The notes under the pieces are model-generated. The model was not told the DNA's origin, did not search any database, and saw only the letters and a list, made by a program, of their open reading frames with translations. The position numbers and the translations under genes were made by a program. From Mesorhabditis belari (taxonomy: Eukaryota; Nematoda; Chromadorea; Rhabditida; Rhabditidae), in assembly GCA_958450365.1 (NCBI GenBank), contig CAUEEP010000735.1:2168001-2232000 (forward strand): a stretch of DNA of 64,000 bases. The letters run 5' to 3'. Of the stretch, positions 51,961-62,514 are shown piece by piece (within the stretch, counting starts at the first letter, position 1; each line of letters starts with the position of its first letter).

Positions 51961-52274
51961 GCCCACCCGAGGCAATTATTTGTATTGTATTGGATTTTTG
52001 ATGGTTGTTATGTTTGTTTGTTTGTTTTATGTTGGTGTTTGTGTTTGTTTTGTTATATGACTGAGGTGTATGTCTTTATACTCTGCTCATTCGATAAACC
52101 ATCACCCTGAAATTTCGGAGTATAAAATACTATTTTGTGCTATGAGCGTAGAAATAGCGTAATGAAATGAAGTTTTCGAAGCGAAGCACAAAATGAAGGC
52201 TTTTCTCGAATTTCTGGCACACTGATTTTTGCGGAAAGGCTTTTTGCGGAAAGGCTTTCCTTTCGCCATCCCAA

Positions 52275-52310
52275 AAGTCAGCTCGTAGCCTAGTGGTTAG
52301 CATGCAAAAA
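52275..52310 (+). ncRNA. tRNA 5'-half-like fragment
   Basis: CTCGTAGCCTAGTGGTTAGC matches the A-box half of the tRNA-like sequences at 36.2-36.5 kb, then breaks off into an A-rich run (GCATGCAAAAAAAACC). Truncated; probably a SINE or tRNA remnant. Confidence 0.35.
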
Positions 52311-52408
52311 AAACCAGCATAGCAAAAAACCTTTTTGATTATTGGAAATTTGAATAATGTGATTTTCTAATGCTATTTAATGATTGACAATTTATTTAAA
52401 AGAAAGTA

Positions 52409-53860
52409 CCCTAAAATTCCATAGATTAGAGCGGTTTAATTTTTGCCAAAATTTTATTTAATATTTTAATTTATTATAAAAGCAAACAACAACAACAACA
52501 ACAAAAGTAACAATAATTTAACTAATATTTTCAATTTCTACATCGTCATCATCGTTTATATCCATACAGGAAGAATCGTTTTTGAGATTTTCAACATTAC
52601 ATAGTGCTTTTTCAAAGCTATGTATGATAGTGTCAGAAGAGATGAAAAAAAAAAAACTTTCGCTGACCAAAAATGCTGCTTCTTGGTAGCTCATTCTTTT
52701 TCTGATTCCGCTTTTTGTATAATTTGCAGTGGCTTCGTTTGCCATCCATTTTTCCCAGCCATCCTTCAATTTGTCCTTAAATGGTTTGTTGATACCTACG
52801 TCTAACGGCTGCAGAATTTTGGTCATACCACCTGGTATTACAGCGATTTTACTGTGTTGTTGGCAGAATTGCTTTACTTCGTCAGTTATATGACAACGAG
52901 CAGAGTCGAAAATGAGTAAGGACCGATCAGGGTCTGAATTGTAATGTTGCCTCTGATTCCATACTTCAGTGATCCATTCTTTCATCAGCTCTTGATTCAT
53001 CCAACCTTTTTCATTCGTTTTGATGATGACATTTGCCGGGAGTTTTCCCTTTGGCATCAACTTCTTCTTAAAAATGAGCATCGGCTTGAGTTTTTCACCA
53101 GCAGCAGTCACACCAAGTACAACTGTAAAATTTGATTTCTCATGATCAGTGGAATCAATTTTTATGTTGTCTCGCCCCTTGACATCCACAGTCCGTTCAT
53201 ACACGACATCAAAGGGAACCGGACATTTCCTAAGTTGTGACGAGAAATGTTTAAGCCTTCAGCTGCGACAAACTTCCGGAAAGAAGAACATTTTTGCTGA
53301 TGATCACATGGCAGTGGTTGTCCTACACTTGTTCTTCTTCGTATCGACAATTTTTTTCGCGCCATGAATAAGCTGCACCAACGCGTCGATGTCTTGAACT
53401 CGTGGTAACCGTGCTCTTCTGCCAACTTCTTTGCTCTGGCTCTTATCTCATTTATTTTGACTGCTCTATTAAGGTCTCTCTTTTGAACAATCCAATTGTA
53501 AATTTCCTCCTCAATTTCTTCCACGCTTGGCCTTTTGTAACGCCGGGCTCTTTTCGTTGCTGGCATCTCCTCAAGGATTTCCCTATCCGCAACCCATTTT
53601 CTAATCATTCCTTCAGTCACATTAAAATGAATAGCTGCCGCTAATGTTCCATGCGCATCCCGGTGCTTCACCGCATCAAGCTTGAAAGCCGCCGTATAAG
53701 ACTTGCGACGTTGCATGATTTCTAAAATAAAAAATATAAGACGTATGGTTAAAAAACAAAAAAAAAATAGAAATAAGGAAAAAAAAATTAATGTCCATAA
53801 CAAAATTTCAGGAAAAAGTATTTTTTAGCGATAACCGCTCTTATCTATAGAATTTTAGGG
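52409..53860 (-). mobile_element. pogo/Tigger-like DNA transposon, 1,452 bp
   Basis: Inverted ends of about 28 bp: CCCTAAAATTCCATAGATTA at the left, inverse of CCCTAAAATTCTATAGATAA at the right, each followed by GAGCGGTT. TA lies outside both ends (52,407-52,408 and 53,861-53,862). The transposase is on the minus strand. Inserted about 215 bp downstream of the PAT element. Confidence 0.9.
52518..53716 (-). pseudogene. pogo-like transposase with broken catalytic core
   Basis: The start MQRRKSYTAAFKLDAV at 53,716 opens a psq/brinker-type HTH, followed by a CENP-B-type HTH (PSVEEIEEEIYNWIVQKR). The DDE_1 domain continues in another frame from about 53,220 to 52,518 with LLIFDSARCH (second Asp) and ILQPLDVGINKPFK (third Asp), 34 residues apart. 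The region that normally holds the first Asp is shortened to GGAAATGTCCGGTTCCC at about 53,216-53,232. A small deletion there both removes that residue and shifts the frame. As assembled it is inactive. Confidence 0.85.
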
Positions 53861-53959
53861 TAATTAGTTCAGAAGTCGCATTTTCTTAGATATTTTTCTG
53901 CATTCCCTTAATGGGAACGCTTTTTTACTATTTTTATTTTTGAATTTTGATTTTCGCGA

Positions 53960-54450
53960 TTTCGAGAGAGTTTTGAAGGTTTCCGATCTGACATACGAAT
54001 CTTAAACTTGGGTAATTAAACCGAGAGAGAACGCGCCTCTGTCTCGGTATAGGCAAAGGCCGTGTGCCAGACGCCGCTTTTTCTTACGAGCGACAAATAG
54101 GGTACGCACAAAGTACGCACATTGTGTCTGAAGCGGGTTTTTAGTTTTGAATTTTGAGTTTCACGATTTCGAGAGAGTTTTGAAGGCTTCTGGCTTTGAA
54201 GGTTTTCGGTCTGGCATACGAATCTTAAACTTGGGTAATTAAACCGAGAGCGTGGTCTCCGTCGCGGTATTGGCAAAGACCGTGTGCCAGACGCCGCTTT
54301 TTCTTACAAGCGACACATAGGGTACGCACAAAGTACGCACCAATGCCAGAAGCCGAATTTTTGGAAAAACTGCACAAAAGATAAGCACATTCGTCTCCAA
54401 AGAAAAGAAGAGATGTGCCAGATGGCGAGTGTTTATGCGGGCACAAAGAA
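53960..54450. repeat. Inverted copies of the 120-795 repeat
   Basis: Two units (53,990-54,125 and 54,205-54,335) carry CAAAGGCCGTGTGCCAGACG, the reverse complement of the window-start repeat. 54,340-54,430 matches the extra stretch at 520-640. It borders the right side of the pogo-like element. Confidence 0.75.
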
Positions 54451-54529
54451 CGTTTAGTTAGAAGAAGTTACTGGAAGGGCTACGTAAAGAAATCTTCTTG
54501 AAAAGCTTTTCATAACAAGAATTTAAAGA

Positions 54530-55440
54530 ATAATTGTTATTATTCGCTTTCATAATGTTTATTCTTTCCTGTCCAACTTTAAAAACAAAAAAATTCTTTC
54601 AATTTCCCTATTTGACCATCAATTATCTAAAAATCACCCTCAAATTAGGCCAAAAACAGTGACTTTTTAAGGGAAATGTTTTAGCAAAAGACGTAATGAA
54701 AATTTCAATGAAGCGACTCCAGCCAATCAACTCTGGTAAAATGAAAAAAACAGGCCGCCTCAACATACGTGTTTCCTGGAAGGAATGGGCCCATTCAACC
54801 ACGAGCTGCGGCCACTGAATTAACCAATTTCTTCAAACAATTTGTATGATCCAACTTCACTTCGCACTCGTTGCGCGCAGGCGGAGCATCTACGGAAGCA
54901 GCACGAGGAGTACCACTAGAGGCTCTACAAGGCCGAGGAAGATGGAAGTCAAGCAGCGGCATGCGGCCATATATCAAAGATTCGATAGAAGCCCAAGGAG
55001 GCAACACATGTCTTGAGTAATGTTGGTTTTTGTATTGTAGGAATCGTTTTGTTGTTGTTTGCTGTTGTTATTGTTGTTATGATTTATATGGTTTTTTTTG
55101 TTAAGTTTTTGGTTAAATAACACTGGTTTTTGATTTTTGGTTTTTTTTAAATTGTCCAACCTCAAAATTGGTTACATTATATCGGAAAAGCTTATGAGAA
55201 AAATGATATTATGTTTATAGCGAGTAAAAACTCGCAGAGTTTGGCGAGCAAACATAATTGTTATTATTCCCTTTCATAATGTTTATTCTTTCCTGTCCAA
55301 CTTTAAAAATAAAAAATTTCTTTTAATTTCCCTATTCGACCATCAATTATCCAAAAATCACCCTCAAATTAGGCCAAAAACAGTTACTTTTTAAGGAAAA
55401 TGTTTTGGCAAAAGGCGTAATGAAAATTTCAATGAAAATT
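54530..55440. repeat. 184-bp direct repeats flanking a recombinase relic
   Basis: Bases 54,530-54,713 and 55,255-55,437 are about 95% alike (both contain ATAATGTTTATTCTTTCCTG and TCACCCTCAAATTAGGCCAA). A tyrosine recombinase fragment lies between them. This could be the remains of a second PAT-type element with its own split repeats. Confidence 0.7.
54773..55020 (+). pseudogene. Second tyrosine recombinase relic (C-terminal third)
   Basis: One frame reads TYVFPGRNGPIQPRAAATEL, then a TGA at about 54,845, then TSHSLRAGG and PYIKDSIEAQGG up to a TAA at 55,018-55,020. It keeps His-x-x-Arg and the Tyr and is clearly homologous to, but diverged from, the recombinase at 51,004. The N-terminal two thirds are missing. 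Confidence 0.85.
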
Positions 55441-55734
55441 ATTGAAATTGAAAGTTAAATTAAAAGTTTATTGCTATTTTTTTTCATCTCCTCAATTCGA
55501 TCCTGAAATGACAACCGAAATCGTCAGCTCCCGTTTGAAAACTCGTTCGAAAATGCCTAAAATCGTTTCAACAATTTTTCGCCAACTTAGTTACCTTAAC
55601 TTTTCCCACATTTAATTTATTTCTAATTTGATTTCAATTTCAAAATGCTCACAAAATTCTGAGCTTAATAGTAAAAAAATTTCCCTAATTTAGTCAAGCA
55701 GTTTTTTTAATTTAAAAGCTTTTCGAAAACGCGA

Positions 55735-56600
55735 CTTATTTTGAAATATGGCTAGATATTAAAGCTTATTTTGAATTAAATGAGATAAACTTAGTATAAT
55801 TAGACGTAAAATTTGATAAAAAAGACTTTCTAGGTACTTATTGATTATCTCCGCCACCCCAAAAAGGAAACCCATCATTCAGAATGAGATTTTCTTCACC
55901 CACCAGTCCACAGAGCCATCAGCAAATTTGCACAGGCTATGTCAAACGACGATTTGAAGCAGATAATCAAAAGTGATCCGACAAAGACTACACGTGAACT
56001 TGCAGAACATTTTAATTGTGTTCATAAAACAATCGAAAAACATTTGCATGAATTGGGCAAGATTGATAAAGCTGAAAAATGGATTCCACATTCACTAGGC
56101 GATGCAAACAAAGCCATCAGAGTTCTTTGAGCCATCAGAGATCAGAGCCATCAAAGATCAGAGCCATCAAAGATCAGAGCCATCCAAGATCAGAGCCATC
56201 AGGAAATTTGCTTCGAATCTCCAAGAATATTATTCGCAATTGTATGCTGTACGATTTCAAACGTGAAAAAACAGCAACTGAATCGCATGAATCACTTTGT
56301 AACGTATTTGGGAAAGATGTAATCACTGTTCATCAATGTTAAAACTGGTTTAAAAGATTTCGAAAGGGTGAGGGAAGTCTGGAAGATCTGGAACGAGGAA
56401 ACCGCTCACAGGCCCGCTCAGTTCAGGATTGGTGTCAAGAATTTTCCAGACTTTATCGGATTCAACGAATGACCACCCATGTCGCCTGACCTAAATCCTC
56501 TCGACTACAGCGTCTGGGCCATATTGAAAGCTAAGGCTTGTCAAAACAGCAACTGAATCGCATAAATCACTTTGCCCACTCCGCTTCGAACTCTAATGGC
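55735..56600 (+). pseudogene. mariner transposase fragments, plus strand
   Basis: 55,939-56,130 encodes a second-HTH segment (TTRELAEHFNCVHKTIEKHL) and linker EKWIPHSL. A GATCAGAGCCATCAAA repeat follows. Next comes a first-HTH segment (ESHESLCNVFGKDVITVHQC, then a stop, then NWFKRFRKGEGSLEDLERG), and finally MSPDLNPLDYSVWAILKAKA, the third-Asp region, near 56,478. The order is wrong for one gene, so at least two copies have been joined. Confidence 0.8.
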
Positions 56601-56639
56601 AATTTTAATTGAAAGATTTCTTATATAGAAAGAAAGCTT

Positions 56640-57340
56640 AGAAGAAAGGTTGCACAATAAAGAAAATAATGCACAATTTATGCACAAACGCAAGCTTATT
56701 TTGAAATATGGCTAGATATTAAAGCTTATTTTGAATTAAATGAGATAAACTTAGTATGATTAGACGTAAAATTTGATTAAAAAAAGAATCTAGGTACTTA
56801 TTGATTATCTCCGCCACCCCCAAAAAGAAACCAACTATTCAGAATGAGATTTTCTTCATCCACCTCCCCACCAATGCTCCGCTTCGAACTCTGATGGCTT
56901 TGTTTGCATCGCTTAGTGAATTTGGAATCCATTTTTCAACTTTATCAATCTTGCTCAATTCATACAAATGGTTTTCGTGGTTTTATGAACACAATTAAAA
57001 TATTCCGCAAGTTCACGCGTAGTCTTTGTCAAATCACTTTCGATTATCTACTTCAATTCGTCATTTGGCGGTGTCCTCGTTCCAGATCTTCCAGACTTCC
57101 GTCACCCTTTCCAAATCTTTTAAACAAGTTTCAACATTGATGAACAGTAATAACATCTTTCCCAAATACGCTACAAAGTCATCCTTTTGCGTTGACACAG
57201 AGTTGAAGGCGCTTCGGAAAGTCGTCGACCTTGGCACGCAAGTAGGGGAGATCCAATTCATCCCATGCAGAGCCTTCTTCAAAGAATCAAGAGTTTTGTG
57301 CGGTTTTTGACAAGCCTTAGCTTCTAATATGGCCCAGACG
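56640..57340 (-). pseudogene. mariner transposase fragments, minus strand
   Basis: Read on the minus strand, AILEAKACQKPHKTLDSLKK (C-terminal region, about 57,330-57,190) is followed by first-HTH remnants (57,170-57,060) and second-HTH/linker remnants (57,060-56,890). The 56,690-56,860 flank is a direct repeat of 55,735-55,905. This is the inverted partner of the plus-strand block; both are dead. Confidence 0.75.
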
Positions 57341-57355
57341 CAAATGCAAATTAGT

Positions 57356-57830
57356 ACTGTCGTACTGTGGTACTGTCGTACTGTGGTACTGTCGTTCTGT
57401 GGTACTGTCGTTCTGTGGTACTGTCGTTCTGTGGTACTGTCGTTCTGTGGTACTGTCGTTCTGTGGTACTGTCGTTCTGTGGTACTGTCGTTCTGTGGTA
57501 CTGTCGTTCTGTGGTACTGTCGTTCTGTGGTACTGTCGTTCTGTGGTACTGTCGTTCTGTGGTACTGTCGTTCTGTGGTACTGTCGTTCTGTGGTACTGT
57601 CGTTCTGTCGTGCTGTCGTTCTGTGGTACTGTCGTTCTGTCGTACTGTCGTGCTGTCGTACTGTCGTTCTGTGGTACTGTCGTTCTGTGGTACTGTCGTT
57701 CTGTGGTACTGTCGTTCTGTGGTACTGTCGTTCTGTCGTACTGTCGTTCTGTCGTTCTGTCGTACTTTCGTACTGTCGTTCTGTCGTACTGTCGTTCTGT
57801 CGTACTTTCGTACTGTCCTCTAAAAGTATT
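57356..57830. repeat. 16-bp GTCGTTCTGTGGTACT array
   Basis: About 29 units, very uniform on the left, with GTCGTACTGTCG and TTTCGTAC variants on the right. Open in all frames on both strands, which makes long meaningless frames of about 150-185 codons. Confidence 0.92.
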
Positions 57831-57875
57831 GTAGTATAGATTAATTGGCTTCTTTTTTTATCTTTATTCAAACAG

Positions 57876-58003
57876 GTGGGGAAACAATAATTGATGGTGA
57901 TCTCGTGCTTGATCTCACTGCAGTCACTGTCACTAGAGGAGACGATGTGTGGAATGAAACAATATTAAAGATGTTATCTGAAAGTTGTTTAAAAGTTGTT
58001 TAA
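57876..58003 (+). other. Possible orphan exon
   Basis: After a good acceptor (TCTTTATTCAAACAG) one frame stays open to a TAA at about 58,003. It encodes GGETIIDGDLVLDLTAVTVT and then RGDDVWNETILKML. The composition is protein-like, unlike the arrays around it. No partner exon was found upstream (array and mariner debris) and I recognise no family. It may be the last exon of a disrupted gene. Confidence 0.35.
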
Positions 58004-58219
58004 AAGTTGCCTAAATCTTTCATTTTATGCTTAGATATTAGAAAATCTGAATTCAAAATGTTTAAAGCTTCTCGAAAAGATACGAAAGATAGTTGGAGTT
58101 TAAAAATTAAGTTCAAAAAAACATTCTGTTGAAGAATATTTGATTTTCATCAAGAATTTCTGTTCAAGAATGTTCCATAACTGTTTTAGAACTGCTTTAG
58201 AATCTTTAAAATTTTCGAT

Positions 58220-61200
58220 TTAAATGAAGTAATTTGTCTTTAAGAATAACCAACTTGGCTTTTTGCAGAAGAAAATTTGACTAATATGCTTGAGATATTC
58301 ACGATATGGACGATAAAGAAATAAAGTAGCGATTGAATTGACAAAACCATGTTGTGACATGAAGAATGACATCATTGGACAGTATTCTGAAAAAGAGATG
58401 AAAGAGAGATGAAAGAGATCTTTGATGGCTTAGCTTTTGTAAACACGGCTTTCTAGTGCACTGAATTCGCCATTCAATGAGCATCAATGGCACACTGAAC
58501 TCGCCAGTCACTGAATTCGCCAGTCACTGAATTCGTCATTCACTTGAGGAATTGAGTGCATCGGATGGTGTGTTTACGATTTTGAGCTCAAAGCTACACT
58601 GTGATCTCACTCGTTAACTGAACATCGTCAAGAAAATAGACAATGGCTCCAATGTTGAACGGGATGACGATTGTGAACATTGGAATTGAGACCTAGATTT
58701 GGAAACTAGTTTACTGTAAAACGAGACAAGATATAGAGAAAAGCGACAAGCTATCAGACAAGACATAGAGACAAGATTACGGTAGAAAGAGGGTTTTGAA
58801 AACGGATTAAAGTCACCTGGATGATCAACGCTTTTATCAGTTTTCTCTCTTTGTCCATCGAACTTTTCCCAATGAATTTCTCTTGAATTCTCAACGATTC
58901 AAAGCTTAACGTGGCAAAGACTAAAAACTCTTGTACATTTTTTACTTCTTTCTTAAATTTTCCACAACATACAAGTCATTGAGAACAAGTTGAATAGCTG
59001 ATATCCGATCACGTTCAGTAGAACGAATCTACCCATGCTTGGGGTGAAAGCATAGAAGTCGCTGAGCATTATATATTGCTTGAAGTATGGATAAACCTAA
59101 ATTTTTCAAGTTACGTCCTGGTTTTACCTGGCTTATCTGTTATGACTTCTCAAAGTACCTGAACCTGAACCTGGGTACCTGAACCTGGACTGTGCCTGTG
59201 TCCTGGCTTCATTATAACTCAAACAATTCCCAAACGAAACAAACCCAGCTTTGCTTTTGTTTTATTCAAAAAGCCTATCCAGAAAATCTTTTCGTTCCTT
59301 TTCGTAATCAACAAATGAAAGAATTGAGCTATGATTTAACAATAACAATAACTTTTACAATAACTTTTACAATAAATACTAGATCAATTAGCAATTGGAC
59401 CATAGATTAATTAGTGGATTTGTTATTTTTCAAAAGGAAGAACGAAAAGGAATAAAAAAATTTTCTGGAAAAGTCTTCTGGCTGAGGCTTTTATGATTTT
59501 TGACTTGAATCCAGCTCCTAACATTGTCCAGCTCCAGCTCCTGCCTAACCTCAGATTAAAATATCCCTGACTCCGGCAGGTCTTGGTTTTACCTGGCTAT
59601 TCAGTTATGGCTTCTCAAAGTACCTGGACTATGTACCTGTTAACCTGGACTGTACCTGAGTCCTGGCTTCATTTGACTACAATTAGTCAAGTCCAGGGCT
59701 GTTCAGAGGCCATTTTTTCAGGCAAAGCAGAAACCAGACTAAAATGCAGTCAGGCTTTGGTCTTAGTAAAGCCTTGGTCAGGCTTCAAAGTACTTGGACC
59801 AAGGCTTTACAGAGGCCTGGACCTGGACCTCAGTTTAAACGGCTTTACTAAGGCCTGGGGCTGTCAGGTACCATGTTTAAACCTGCTTCTAACTTTCTCT
59901 AGCCTCTTAGAACCTAGAAGCTAAAATGTTAACTGTTAGAGAATATTTTTAGATTAGATTTTATCAAATTTTTACCGTTAAATAATAATCTCTAATATCG
60001 TTGAGATTTTGTTCGGTTGAAATGAAAGAGAAAACCCAAGAAATGTGAACATATGGAGTGATGTGGATGAGGAAATAAATTGGGTAACGGACTCTGGAAA
60101 TTCTTGGTTTAAAGGAGTACACACTTGAAAGCTTTGAAGGAACGAGTAGTGCGTTAAGTAAGGCTTTGATAGTACATGAGTACCAAGGCTTTACAGAGGC
60201 CTGGACCTGGACCTGGACCTGGACCTGGACCTGGACCTGGACCTGGACCTGGACCTAGACCTGGACCTGGACCTAGACTTGGACCTGGACCTAGACCTGG
60301 AGCTGGGCCTGGAGCTGGGCCTGAACCTGGACCTAGACCTGGATTTGGACCTGGATCTGGACCTTGGCCTGAGCCTAGACCTGAGCCTGAACCTGGACCT
60401 AGACCTGGACCTGGACCTGAACCTAGACCTAGACCTGGACCTGGACCTAGTCTTGCTAATTTCGTAACATGAGTACATGTACTATCGTAACATGAGTACA
60501 TGTACTATCGTAACATGAGTACATGTACTAACGAAACCTGAGTACATGTACTATCAAAGCATGAATACATGTACCATCGTAACATGAGTACATGTACTAT
60601 CGTAACATGAGTACATGTACTATCGTAACATGAAGAAAAGGCGGTAAGAAGTGTTACTGGATGAGATATTATTAAAATTATAGCAAACTTTTAACTTTTT
60701 CTTCTACTGATTTCAAGTTTTGGTCTCTTCAGAGTGATTCTTTTTACAGGGTGCGGCATAAGTATGGTTACAAGGTTGTAACATTGATTTAAGAAACTGA
60801 TTGATTTTTATTTCTTGCCAAAGGATTATTTTTTCTTAATTTGAATGCTTTTTTATATTATGTAGCAGTTTTTAAGCAAATTTTTAGGTTTGGACATAAT
60901 GGTGAAGGCTTCTTCCAACCGTGCCGCTATTCTTCAGCTTGGAGCACAAGGACGATCAACTTCGGATTTTGCCAAACTGCTGAAAATGCATCGAATGACG
61001 GTATACCGCATTCTGCAACAAAATAGAGTGGAAGAGCTTCCTAAAACTGGACGTCCGCCAAAAATTGATCACACGAGACTCAAGAAAATCATTAAGAAAC
61101 GAATCAAGCGCAATACTGCCCGGAGCATGAGAAAAATGGCTCCCCAATTGAATGTTTCTGATAGAACTATCCGTCGTATCGTCAAAAAGGATCTGGGTCT

Positions 61201-62296
61201 TCACCCTTACAAGTTAAGGAAGCATAATGGCCTGACGGATCTTCAAATGAGAAACAGGAAGCAAAAATGTGCTCTTTTTCTTGCAAGGGCCGCAAATGAT
61301 GAGCATCTGACGACGCTTTTTACCGACGAGGAATTATTCAACATTGAGCAAGTTTTCAACTCTCCAAATGATCGAATTTTGGCTCACAGCCCTCAAGAAG
61401 CAAATAAAAGTGGCCGTTTTGTGGACAGGAACTGACATCCAGCAGGAGTCATGTTTTTTGCAGGGGTGTCAGCAACTGGTCGCACGCCGTTGATTTTCGT
61501 TGATAAAGGGCTGGGAATTAACACAGACGTGTATCTGGACGTTCTCACAAAACATATACAGCGGTGGAGTCAAGGACATTATCAAAATCAGCGCTGGACG
61601 TTGATGCAAGACGGCGCCCCAGCGCACAAAGCAAAAAAGTCTCAAGAGTGGAGTCGAAACAATTTGCCCGACTTCATTCCCGCCAATGAATGGCCAGCTA
61701 ATTCGCCCGATCTCAATGTTATGGATTTCTGTGTTTGGGCAATTTTGGAGCAAAAAGCACGCACAACAAAACATGCAAACGTTGAAAGTCTGAAAAGGGG
61801 TCTGAAGAAAGCCTAGGCGGAAATTCCATAAAGTACCCTGCGGGCCGCCGTGGAAAGTTATCCAAAGCGTCTTAAAGCCGTTATCAAGAATAAAGTGCCC
61901 ATATCGAATAATTTGTTATTTTTTACATGAATATGATTACTCTTGTTCATTTTAAATAAAGTTTACATGAATCCGTTCATATTTCATTACGATACACGGT
62001 TCTGAGTCTGTAACCATACTTATGCCGCACCCTGTAGATTAGTTATTAAAAAGTTCGTACTTGGCAGATAGCTTGAAATAATGATTTTCTGGTAAAACGA
62101 ATTGCCAGCGAATCATGAAAAGAACAATTGTGCAAGATTGAGTATGACCGATGATCGCAATCGTGATGAAAGTTAGAATCGACGTTGGCACACCGAGATA
62201 TGAAATCCATCCATATGGCACGCCACCGATCATTGGGAATAGCAGATATGGAGCCACTCCATCAGCAACCATGTGATCGCTGATTGCAATGATTAT
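58220..62296 (-). CDS. Srh/Str-type chemoreceptor, 5' exons not found
   Basis: Exons in coding order: 62296-62061, 60093-59976, 59096-58973, 58920-58817, 58692-58611, 58386-58220. Phases fit; about 276 residues from helix 2 to the stop. Landmarks are [76 protein letters not shown] and SQHGFVNSIATLF followed by RPYREY. It is a close paralog of the gene at 41,825-47,275: exons of 236, 118, 124 and 104 nt correspond to 126+110, 118, 124 and 104 nt there. The N-terminal and helix-1 exons should lie above 62,300. I could not find them below the satellite at 62,515, so they are lost or beyond the window. The 62,060-60,094 intron contains a DD37D transposon and two arrays. Confidence 0.82.
58438..58575. 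repeat. Foldback, GCGCACT family
   Basis: Arms AAACACGGCTTTCTAGTGCA and, inverted, GCATCGGATGGTGTGTTTAC, with CACTGAATTCGCCATTCA repeats between. In the last intron of the downstream chemoreceptor. Confidence 0.55.
60185..60455. repeat. Six-base GGACCT array
   Basis: About 43 units of GGACCT with AGACCT and GAGCCT variants. In the chemoreceptor intron between 59,976-60,093 and 62,061. Confidence 0.92.
60465..60640. repeat. 23-bp CGTAACATGAGTACATGTAC array
   Basis: About seven units of a 23-bp repeat containing the palindrome GTACATGTAC, directly after the GGACCT array. Confidence 0.9.
60747..62034 (+). mobile_element. DD37D mariner-type (maT-like) transposon, 1,288 bp
   Basis: Inverted ends CAGGGTGCGGCATAAGTATG and its inverse (ending GCCGCACCCTG), flanked by TA at 60,745-60,746 and 62,035-62,036. 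Complete from end to end with one transposase frame. It sits in a chemoreceptor intron with its right end only about 25 bp from the donor of exon 62,296-62,061, in opposite orientation to the gene. Confidence 0.93.
60890..61905 (+). pseudogene. DD37D transposase, in-frame stops only
   Basis: One frame runs the whole length. HTH domains: AAILQLGAQGRSTSDFAKLL, GRPPKIDHTRLKKI and VSDRTIRRIVKKDLGL. Catalytic residues: TDEELF (first Asp), MQDGAPAHKA (second) and SPDLNVMDFCVWAILEQKA (third), with 37 residues between the last two. Breaks are a TGA at 61,433-61,435 and TAG/TAA in the last about 50 codons (from 61,814). No frameshift was seen. It is recently dead, or a few base calls from intact. Confidence 0.88.
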
Positions 62297-62339
62297 CTGT
62301 GGAAAGCTTCTTTATCTAGCAACCAGCCGAAAAACGGGT

Positions 62340-62410
62340 TTTGGGAATGACTGTCGTCGTGGCGCAGTCGGGAGCGCGCTTGCCTACCGCCCCCGTCGTG
62401 CCTCTCTATC
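62340..62410 (+). ncRNA. tRNA-like A-box sequence
   Basis: GTCGTGGCGCAGTCGGGAGC fits a tRNA D-arm/A-box (TGGCGCAGTCGG), but no B-box follows before an AT-rich stretch. GTCGTCGTGG and CCCCCGTCGTGCC could pair only weakly. Probably a SINE head or tRNA fragment. Confidence 0.3.
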
Positions 62411-62514
62411 TTCATTTTTTATTTTAAATGACACAACTATATGTTATTTTGAGACTTTTTAAAGAATTTCAGTTTTTTTTGGCGCAAAAACGGCTGAGAA
62501 AAAGCCCTGTACAG

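Larger units (their letters stand above)
47735..52195 (+). mobile_element. PAT-type tyrosine-recombinase retrotransposon, about 4.46 kb
   Basis: It has the split direct-repeat layout A1-[gag, RT-RNase H]-B1A2-[recombinase]-B2. A1 (about 47,735-47,920) matches A2 (about 50,777-50,955). B1 (50,664-50,776) matches B2 (52,082-52,194) over 113 bp. The B1/A2 junction reads GCACAAAATATGATTTTATG. This is the arrangement of nematode PAT elements within the DIRS group. The four units are nearly identical in pairs, so the insertion looks young. Insertion is upstream of the chemoreceptor start. Confidence 0.93.

Noticed and set aside
57317..57871. Long frames of 146-184 codons on both strands
   Set aside because: Products of the 16-bp GTCGTTCTGTGGTACT array.
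60154..60501. Gly-Pro or Arg-Ser repeat protein
   Set aside because: GGACCT array in a chemoreceptor intron.
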